Source of the DNA: an uncultured Muribaculaceae bacterium
Lineage (GTDB): Bacteria; Bacteroidota; Bacteroidia; Bacteroidales; Muribaculaceae
Assembly: GCA_910589425.1 (NCBI GenBank)
Contig: CAJUSZ010000011.1
Location: forward strand, 11,967 to 75,966
Reading direction: 5' to 3'
DNA: 64,000 nt
The translations under genes were made by a program, and so were the position numbers. The notes beneath the pieces are model-generated. The model did not search any database. It worked only from the letters and a program-made list of their open reading frames with translations, and was not told where the DNA came from. Positions within the stretch are counted from its first letter, which is position 1, and each line of letters opens with the position of its first letter. Shown one piece after another: positions 58,681 through 64,000 of this stretch.

Positions 58681-59712
58681 ATGGCAAAAAAAATATTGGT
58701 AACCGGAGGAACCGGCTATATAGGGAGCCACACAGTGGTGGAATTGCAGCAGGCCGGTTATGAGACCGTCATAATAGACAATCTTTCGAATTCAAACATA
58801 GGTGTTCTCGACGGAATAGAGGCCATTACCGGGTCGCGTCCGGTGTTTGTGGAGGGAGACTGCACAGATATCGGAACTCTCCGGCGTCTTTTTGAAGAAA
58901 ACAGAGGAATAAACGGGATAATAAATTTTGCGGCCTCAAAGGCCGTGGGAGAGTCGGTCGAGAAGCCTCTGATGTATTACCGTAACAATCTCAACACTCT
59001 GATGAATCTTCTGGAACTTATGCCGGAATATGGAGTGGAGGGGATCGTGTTCTCGTCATCCTGCACTGTATATGGCGAACCCGACATAAACCCGATAGAC
59101 GAGACAGCGCCGATCAAGACAGCGACATCACCCTATGGCAATACCAAACAGATATCGGAAGAGATAATCACGGATTTCATCAACTCAGGCGCTCCGGTAA
59201 GAAGTATCATCCTCCGATACTTCAACCCCGTGGGAGCGCATCCCTCGTCATTGATAGGCGAATTGCCCAGAGGAGTCCCCAACAACCTTGTGCCGTATCT
59301 GACGCAGACCGCAGCCGGAATAAGGAAAGAATTGACCGTGTTTGGCGATAACTACGACACTCCGGATGGATCATGCATCAGGGATTACATAGATGTGGTC
59401 GATCTCGCGAAAGCCCATGTCATGGCAATGGAACGAATGCTTGGTGAAAACAGCGGCGGCAAGATCGAGATATTCAATCTGGGCACAGGACGCGGTGTGT
59501 CGGTACTTGAACTGATAAGTGCCTTTGAAAAAGCCACAGGAGTGAAAGTCCCTTACCGGATCGGAGAGCGAAGGGCAGGGGACATAGAGAAGATATGGGC
59601 GGATCCGGCGAAAGCTAATAGCGAGCTGGGCTGGAAAGCCGAGGTTCAGGTCGAGGAAACCATGCGTAACGCCTGGGCATGGCAATGCCGCTGCATGAAG
59701 AATCAGGACTGA
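58681..59712 (+). CDS. galE: UDP-glucose 4-epimerase
   Basis: The 343-residue protein has the NAD motif TGGTGYIGSHTVVEL, SSSCTVYGEP with the catalytic Ser, and YGNTKQISEEI with the Tyr-x3-Lys. It interconverts UDP-glucose and UDP-galactose for sugar use and surface glycans. Length matches the family (338 in E. coli). Confidence 0.95.
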   Translation: MAKKILVTGGTGYIGSHTVVELQQAGYETVIIDNLSNSNIGVLDGIEAITGSRPVFVEGDCTDIGTLRRLFEENRGINGIINFAASKAVGESVEKPLMYYRNNLNTLMNLLELMPEYGVEGIVFSSSCTVYGEPDINPIDETAPIKTATSPYGNTKQISEEIITDFINSGAPVRSIILRYFNPVGAHPSSLIGELPRGVPNNLVPYLTQTAAGIRKELTVFGDNYDTPDGSCIRDYIDVVDLAKAHVMAMERMLGENSGGKIEIFNLGTGRGVSVLELISAFEKATGVKVPYRIGERRAGDIEKIWADPAKANSELGWKAEVQVEETMRNAWAWQCRCMKNQD

Positions 59713-59816
59713 CAGCAATTTCGTAGCATCTTTCTGGATACAGCCCTCATTTGACATCGCGATTCGCGATTCCAATGAGGGCAAACCCAGGCAGGTTGTA
59801 GAAGAAAGAATCCTAT

Positions 59817-59873
59817 CCGCATTCCTTTTAAACCATAATTCGGCAACCGGATTATGGTTTAAAAGGAATGCGG
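59817..59873. terminator. Long hairpin between galE and fic
   Basis: A 23-bp perfect inverted repeat (59817-59839 with 59851-59873) has an 11-base loop holding an extra CGG/CCG. Its right arm is the last codons of fic and its left arm is an inverted copy of them. It probably ends transcription from both sides. Confidence 0.75.
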
Positions 59874-60742
59874 AATTTCTGGAGGATAAGCTTGAAATTG
59901 TCTTGTGCCGCGAGGCAAGTATCAAGCAGATAGCCCTTGACGTTCGGCCAATTATGTAGGCCGTTGTAATAATACATCTTTAAATCATCGGTTATAATGA
60001 AGGGGACGTATCCGAATCTCAGCAGTTCCCGAAACATGATCAGTCGGCCTACACGTCCGTTCCCATCTTGAAAAGGATGGATTGACTCAAACCGTTGATG
60101 AAAATCCACGATATCCTCGAAAGTGGGATTTTTCCGACTATTGTATTCTGTCAGCAACGCCTTGATTTCAGCATGAACGTTTTCCGGGAGTGTTGTATCA
60201 TTGCCGCCTACCTCATTTGGCAACTTCTTATAATCCCCGACACGGAACCAACTTTTACGCTCATCTGATGTGCCGGTTTTCAATATGCGGTGAAGCTCCT
60301 TGATAAGCTTCTCAGTCAGTTTACCATCTGTATTGTCGATAATATAATCTATTGCGCGGAAGTGGTTAGTGGTCTCAACAATGTCATCGACATTAACAGC
60401 CGTATCTGTCACACCTATTGTATTGGTCTCAAAAATATACCTCGTCTGGTCATGCGTCAACTTACTTCCCTCCATGTGATTGGAATTATAAGTAAGATCT
60501 ATCTGAACACGATGGTAGATTCCCCCCTTAACCCTTCCTCCCTTCTGCTCTCTTAAAGCTGACAAAAGTGGGGATGAATTTTTCTTGGACTTACGTTTTG
60601 GCAACCCTGCCTCAACTGGTACGTTCCAAGTCTTACCGACAAGGAAAGCCCCATCTATTTTGCCTTGCGCGCAATAGTTGCGTGCAGTTCTTTCAGAGAC
60701 ACCATGCAGTTCGGCCCATTCTTTTACTGATATATATTCCAT
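59852..60742 (-). CDS. Fic-domain protein with N-terminal helix-turn-helix
   Basis: The 296-residue protein has an N-terminal HTH-like domain (SVKEWAELHGVSERTARNY and KIDGAFLVGKTWNVP, residues 5-42), then the inhibitory motif SNHMEG near residue 90, and the Fic motif HPFQDGNGRVGR near residue 225. Fic proteins transfer AMP or other nucleotides to target proteins; here the inhibitor motif is inside the same chain, as in class II/III Fic. The promoter is covered by a perfect palindrome and a half-site lies at the ATG, suggesting self-repression. It is AT-rich compared with galE. Confidence 0.9.
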   Translation of the reverse strand: MEYISVKEWAELHGVSERTARNYCAQGKIDGAFLVGKTWNVPVEAGLPKRKSKKNSSPLLSALREQKGGRVKGGIYHRVQIDLTYNSNHMEGSKLTHDQTRYIFETNTIGVTDTAVNVDDIVETTNHFRAIDYIIDNTDGKLTEKLIKELHRILKTGTSDERKSWFRVGDYKKLPNEVGGNDTTLPENVHAEIKALLTEYNSRKNPTFEDIVDFHQRFESIHPFQDGNGRVGRLIMFRELLRFGYVPFIITDDLKMYYYNGLHNWPNVKGYLLDTCLAAQDNFKLILQKFRIPFKP

Positions 60743-60743
60743 C

Positions 60744-60814
60744 TATCGGCAAGTTTAAATCTGATTTCTGAGTACAAATATACCAAAACTTGCCGATATC
60801 GGCAAGTTTTGGTA
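60744..60814 (-). promoter_or_regulatory. Fic promoter and operator with a 34-bp palindrome
   Basis: On the minus strand the -7 element TATATTTG (60775-60782) is preceded at 20 bases by CTTG (60803-60806). A 34-bp perfect palindrome centred on CCGATATCGG covers 60781-60814, that is, the whole spacer and the -33 element. A further half-site TATCGGCAAGTTT lies at 60744-60756, just before the ATG. This is the arrangement of a self-repressed gene. Confidence 0.75.
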
Positions 60815-61070
60815 GAATTAGCCATTTGTTTTCCTTAATCAAGGGACTGCGAGAGCAATTGTTTAAGCCGCTCCTATCTAATCAAATTTTATTTTTAAGT
60901 ATTTAGTATGTTGATTTATAATGATATAATAAATTTAGATAGTACTAATATCGTACTATCTCAGATGTTTGAAGAAATCAAATAGAATAATTTTTAGAAG
61001 AATTAAGGTTAGTTTATTATTTTTAATTTGATTGACCTTCCTCTTTTCTCAGAGGCGGTTTGTGTTTTTG
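60815..61070. other. AT-rich intergenic stretch
   Basis: About 250 bases of low-complexity AT-rich DNA lie between the fic operator and the methyltransferase promoter. I see no gene, repeat or hairpin in it. Confidence 0.6.
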
Positions 61071-61102
61071 TTTGTTGTTATCAAGTATTTTCACTAATTT
61101 TG
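61071..61102 (+). promoter_or_regulatory. Promoter of the methyltransferase gene
   Basis: TTTG (61071-61074) is followed after 20 bases by TAATTTTG (61095-61102). It gives a leader of about 360 bases. Confidence 0.75.
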
Positions 61103-61107
61103 TATTG

Positions 61108-61469
61108 CATCTCGCTTGCAGAAGCCCGAGAGTGGGCTTGGTGGTGGGAGCAGACATATCATAAAGGCGTTTACTTACGCTTTGTTCTTGATTTGCTGAA
61201 ACTTAGGAACTTTCAACGTGTAATCAGAGAACATGGCAACGGTAGATGTCTGCGGTTGGTATATTACCAGCCGCATAGTCCTATATGGCTATGTGGCTTC
61301 AATATACCCATACGTGGGCTTCTGCGTTGCTCGTTCCGATTACACGGGCATCCTAAGGCCTCAGCAAGTGGGACGGGCAACAGTGAGAATCCCACGTTTC
61401 TTTTTGAGGTGTTTCTTTTGTCAATTATTATTCCGATACTTGGGATTCTGTCGGACTTGCCCACCGACA
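61108..61469 (+). ncRNA. Long, probably structured leader of the methyltransferase gene
   Basis: This 360-base leader has several possible stems, the clearest being GTGGGA with TCCCAC (near 61368-61396) inside CCTCA with TGAGG (61360-61411), followed by a T-rich stretch. Two frames are open through much of it, one in frame with the methyltransferase, but neither has family-like sequence and the usual methyltransferase N-terminus begins only at 61470. It may be a regulatory leader that delays or limits methyltransferase expression. Confidence 0.4.
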
Positions 61470-62678
61470 ATGGCAGGGAACAAAAGTTTGAATGCGGCAG
61501 CAAAAGCCAAGCAAGACGAGTTCTACACACAGATGCCCGACATTGCCAACGAACTGAAACACTACAAGCATCATTTCGTAGGCAAGACGGTATTGTGTAA
61601 TTGTGATGACCCTTTTGAAAGCAATTTTTTCAAATTCTTTGCGTTGAATTTCAACGCATGGGGATTAAAGAAACTAATTTGCACATGTTATAATGGCTCC
61701 CCAATAGCAGGAAAAGAATTGTCGCTATTTGATTTTGATGAAGAACCAACCACTGAAAGAAAAGCCTATAAGGTAGAACTTACAGAATTGACTGATATAA
61801 ATGGAGATGGTGCAACTGATTTATTGGATGTAAGGGAATTGCTCAAGGTTAATCCCCCATCTTTACTTTCAGGCAATGGTGATTTCGGCAGTGATGAATG
61901 TATTGAATTGCTGAAAGAAGCAGATATCGTAGTTACCAATCCTCCTTTTTCTCAATTCAGAAGATTTGTTTCTCTTCTGATGGAGCATAAAAAGAAATTC
62001 CTTATCATCGGTAATCAAAACGCCATTACCTACAAAGAAATATTCCCTCTAATCAGGAACAACCAGTTATGGCTTGGATATAAATCCGGAGATATGGCAT
62101 TTACTGTTCCGGATAGTTATGAACCGCGAGAAACAAGGTTCTGGATTGATAAATACGGTCAAAAGTGGCGTAGCATGGGCAACATTTGTTGGTACACCAA
62201 CCTTGACCACAAAAAACGTCATGAATTATTGGACTTGTATAAGACATACACACCGGAAGAGTATCCGAAATATGACAACTATGATGCGATTGAAGTAAGC
62301 AGAGTTTCAGATATTCCGATGAATTATGATGGCTATATGGGCGTGCCAATCACATTCTTGGATAAATACAATCCAGAGCAATTTGAAATATATGGAGCTA
62401 CCGAAAGTGAAGGCAAAGGCTTTTCTAACGGTTTATGGGATTCACAAAGCGCAGTAAGTCAGCCAATTAGGGGGGCAGCGCCTCTACAAACGCCTCTTTA
62501 TCAAGCACAAAGGTCCCAGGATTGCTCAATGACCCAAGAGATACAAAGGTCAAAGGAAAGAGCAAGTATGCACGAATCATTATCCACCACATCAATAGTA
62601 GGAATGATTAAGAATGCAGAAGGTCGCATTGGTGGGAAAATAACATACGCGAGAATCGTTATACGCCGAAAAAAATAA
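61470..62678 (+). CDS. EcoRI-type adenine-specific DNA methyltransferase with irregular C-terminus
   Basis: The 402-residue protein begins MAGNKSLNAAAKAKQDEFYT and has TVLCNCDDPFESNFFKFFALNF and the catalytic NPPF (157-160) in VVTNPPFSQF, the pattern of EcoRI-type N6-adenine methyltransferases. After the conserved SNGLWDSQSAVSQP the next 70 residues do not look like the family until GGKITYARIVIRRKK at the end. At 62470-62475 there is a run of six G; with five G the chain would end in GQRLYKRLFIKHK, and with seven in GKSKYARIIIHH, so three tail candidates exist. The nuclease gene follows 19 bases later. Confidence 0.85.
   Translation: MAGNKSLNAAAKAKQDEFYTQMPDIANELKHYKHHFVGKTVLCNCDDPFESNFFKFFALNFNAWGLKKLICTCYNGSPIAGKELSLFDFDEEPTTERKAYKVELTELTDINGDGATDLLDVRELLKVNPPSLLSGNGDFGSDECIELLKEADIVVTNPPFSQFRRFVSLLMEHKKKFLIIGNQNAITYKEIFPLIRNNQLWLGYKSGDMAFTVPDSYEPRETRFWIDKYGQKWRSMGNICWYTNLDHKKRHELLDLYKTYTPEEYPKYDNYDAIEVSRVSDIPMNYDGYMGVPITFLDKYNPEQFEIYGATESEGKGFSNGLWDSQSAVSQPIRGAAPLQTPLYQAQRSQDCSMTQEIQRSKERASMHESLSTTSIVGMIKNAEGRIGGKITYARIVIRRKK
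62470..62678 (+). repeat. Three related C-terminal tail motifs in three reading frames
   Basis: After a run of six G, the pattern G-x3-Y-[AK]-R-[LI]-x-I-[KHR]-[HR] occurs three times in succession with Tyr codons at 62485, 62567 and 62646. Each is in another frame and each is followed by its own stop (62530-62532, 62609-62611 and 62676-62678). The DNA of the three units is not similar, so they are related at the protein level only. Confidence 0.7.
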
Positions 62679-62697
62679 TACCCCAAATCAATGAGAA

Positions 62698-63822
62698 ATG
62701 GAACATAACAGAATGAAAATATCTCCGCTTGAAATTACTGTCAGGGATCTAATACAAGGTTATGACAACAATGAGGAAGAAGGAGTAGTAGGCTATGGCG
62801 GACTTCTGAATATACGCCCTCAATATCAGAGAGAGTTTGTATATACGCCCAAACAGCAAGAAGAAGTGGTGAATTCTATTTTTAAGGGTTTCCCTTTGAA
62901 TGTGATGTATTGGGTTAAGAATGAAGATGGCCAATTTGAGTTGCTCGATGGTCAGCAAAGAACCCTATCTATATGTTCTTATGCCGAAGGCGAATTTTAT
63001 GTTACATTAAATGGAACGCCTCGTGCATTCCATAATTTGACAGATTCCCAACGTGAATTATTTTTGAATTACCCTTTACAAGTGTACGTCTGTGAAAATG
63101 GAACAGATGATGAAAAACTTGATTGGTTTGAGATAATCAATATTGCCGGAGAAAAACTCACAAAACAAGAACTGAGAAATGCGGCATTTCCTGGAGCTTG
63201 GCTAACATCGGCTAAACGAAGATTCAGCAAAACCGGATGTGTGGCGTATAAACTCGGGCAAGACTATATACAAGCGAACCCCATCCGTCAAGAGTATCTT
63301 GAAAAAGTGTTGTATTGGATAACTGAATGCGGTTCAGACAAAGCCATCAAGGAGTATATGGCGGCTCATCAGAAAGATGCCAATGCGGATGCAGAATGGC
63401 AATATTTCCAAATGGTAATAGCATGGGTAAAGATGCTTTTTGTCAAAAAACGTAAGGAGATGAAAGGCATTGATTGGGGTGACTTATATAATCGTTTCAA
63501 GAACAATAATTATTCATCATCAGAATTAGAGGAAAGAATTAAAACTTTAATGATGGACGATGATGTAACAAATAAACGCGGCATATATGAGTATGTGCTG
63601 TCAGGAAACGAGCGCAAATTAAATATCAGGGCATTTTCTGATAACATGAAGCGTGAAGCCTACGAGCGACAGAATGGGATTTGCTCTAAATGTGGAAAGC
63701 ACTTTGAGATTGAACAGATGGAAGCAGACCATATTACGCCATGGAGTCAGGGAGGTAAAACAAATGCTAAAAATTGTCAGATGCTCTGTCGAGAGTGTAA
63801 TCGCAGAAAGAGTGATAACTGA
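62698..63822 (+). CDS. DUF262 and HNH endonuclease
   Basis: The 374-residue protein has an N-terminal DUF262 (ParB/sulfiredoxin-like) domain with RPQYQREFVY and the nucleotide-binding DGQQRTLSI (about 80-90), and a C-terminal HNH nuclease with CSKCGKHF, ADHITPWSQGG and MLCRECNRRKSDN. Such DUF262 nucleases (GmrSD relatives) cut DNA, and an EcoRI-type methyltransferase beside them suggests a restriction-modification pair. It is AT-rich like its neighbours. Cutting specificity is unknown. Confidence 0.88.
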   Translation: MEHNRMKISPLEITVRDLIQGYDNNEEEGVVGYGGLLNIRPQYQREFVYTPKQQEEVVNSIFKGFPLNVMYWVKNEDGQFELLDGQQRTLSICSYAEGEFYVTLNGTPRAFHNLTDSQRELFLNYPLQVYVCENGTDDEKLDWFEIINIAGEKLTKQELRNAAFPGAWLTSAKRRFSKTGCVAYKLGQDYIQANPIRQEYLEKVLYWITECGSDKAIKEYMAAHQKDANADAEWQYFQMVIAWVKMLFVKKRKEMKGIDWGDLYNRFKNNNYSSSELEERIKTLMMDDDVTNKRGIYEYVLSGNERKLNIRAFSDNMKREAYERQNGICSKCGKHFEIEQMEADHITPWSQGGKTNAKNCQMLCRECNRRKSDN

Positions 63823-63838
63823 CTATTGTGGGGATTCC

Positions 63839-63855
63839 AAAGGGGATGACCCTTT
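63839..63855 (+). terminator. Weak hairpin after the HNH gene
   Basis: AAAGGG and CCCTTT form a 6-bp stem with a 5-base loop, followed by TG and not a T-run. Confidence 0.4.
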
Positions 63856-63897
63856 TGTGTAGATTCCACTCTACATCAAAAAGAAAACACGGCAAAT

Positions 63898-63929
63898 TTT
63901 GGCTGTTACAAAAATAATGACTAACTTTG
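63898..63929 (+). promoter_or_regulatory. Promoter of tRNA-Thr
   Basis: TTTG (63898-63901) is followed after 20 bases by TAACTTTG (63922-63929), 19 bases before the tRNA. Confidence 0.8.
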
Positions 63930-63948
63930 TGCTGTCAAAATTTTGCAA

Positions 63949-64000
63949 GCCGCAATAGCTCAGTTGGTAGAGCATTTCATTCGTAACGAAAAGGTCGTGG
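63949..64000 (+). tRNA. tRNA-Thr(CGT), 3' part outside window
   Basis: The visible 52 bases give acceptor GCCGCAA, D-stem GCTC/GAGC with AGTTGGTA loop, and anticodon loop TTCGTAA with anticodon CGT (63982-63984), reading ACG for Thr. The anticodon stem pairs TTTCA with CGAAA, so the closing pair is A-C instead of A-T. The variable region AGGTC and the first T-stem bases GTGG are also visible, then the window ends. Confidence 0.85.

Noticed and set aside
61233..61469. In-frame N-terminal extension of the methyltransferase
   Set aside because: The family start MAGNKSL at 61470 is recognised, and the preceding residues are Cys- and Arg-rich with no match.
61028..61600. 190-codon plus-strand frame upstream of the methyltransferase
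   Set aside because: It overlaps the methyltransferase start in another frame, begins before the promoter and has no family features.

Overview
The window is a gene-dense chromosomal segment of a Bacteroidales bacterium, most likely a member of the Muribaculaceae or a close relative. The evidence is a set of Bacteroidetes-only families (DUF4924, DUF4922, TamL, HU-CCDC81/SPOR, DUF5106, a secreted protein with a type IX-like C-terminus) and many upstream regions with the Bacteroidetes promoter form TTTG-N18-20-TAnnTTTG, with few Shine-Dalgarno sequences. There is no rRNA gene, so the genus cannot be fixed.

Layout: 1-5.2 kb has the 3' part of a Dabb gene behind a YbiT-like ABC-F gene, then DUF4924-rfbD-prfC. 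5.2-14.5 kb has a nitroreductase behind a structured leader and a five-gene cell-wall operon read leftwards from 14.5 kb: zinc amidase, glycosyltransferase, DUF4922 HIT-like protein, SpoIID-domain protein, AmpG-like permease. 14.6-20.1 kb is a second leftward operon (PD40/TPR lipid-exported protein, CstA, PHP phosphatase, Bcp, glycosyltransferase) with a folded leader. 20.6-29 kb holds envelope and secreted proteins (Ig-like/T9SS, TPR, HU-CCDC81/SPOR, outer-membrane barrel, LRR, Spy-like) and a 204-bp MITE. 29-37.4 kb has HAD phosphatase and TamL, an MBL hydrolase, RidA, a Uup-like ABC-F, an alpha/beta hydrolase and an acyl-ACP thioesterase. 37.4-41.2 kb is an acyl-CoA dehydrogenase/EtfA/EtfB operon. 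41.4-48.2 kb is ligA-truA-speA-ssb, a divergent ArgC-like gene and argR. 48.3-53.1 kb is a six-gene leftward operon with overlapping genes (BadF-type sugar kinase, SGNH hydrolase, DUF5106, DoxX, MnmA, DUF151 nuclease). 53.2-59.7 kb has lepA, nhaA, holB, a nucleotidyltransferase and galE.

From 59.8 kb to the right end the base composition turns AT-rich and the content becomes accessory: a Fic protein with a 34-bp perfect palindrome over its promoter, an EcoRI-type adenine methyltransferase with a long leader, and a DUF262-HNH nuclease. This probable defence island sits between galE and a tRNA-Thr(CGT) cut by the window edge. The most unusual signal in the window is at the 3' end of the methyltransferase gene: three related C-terminal tail motifs lie one after another, each in a different reading frame, just after a run of six G.
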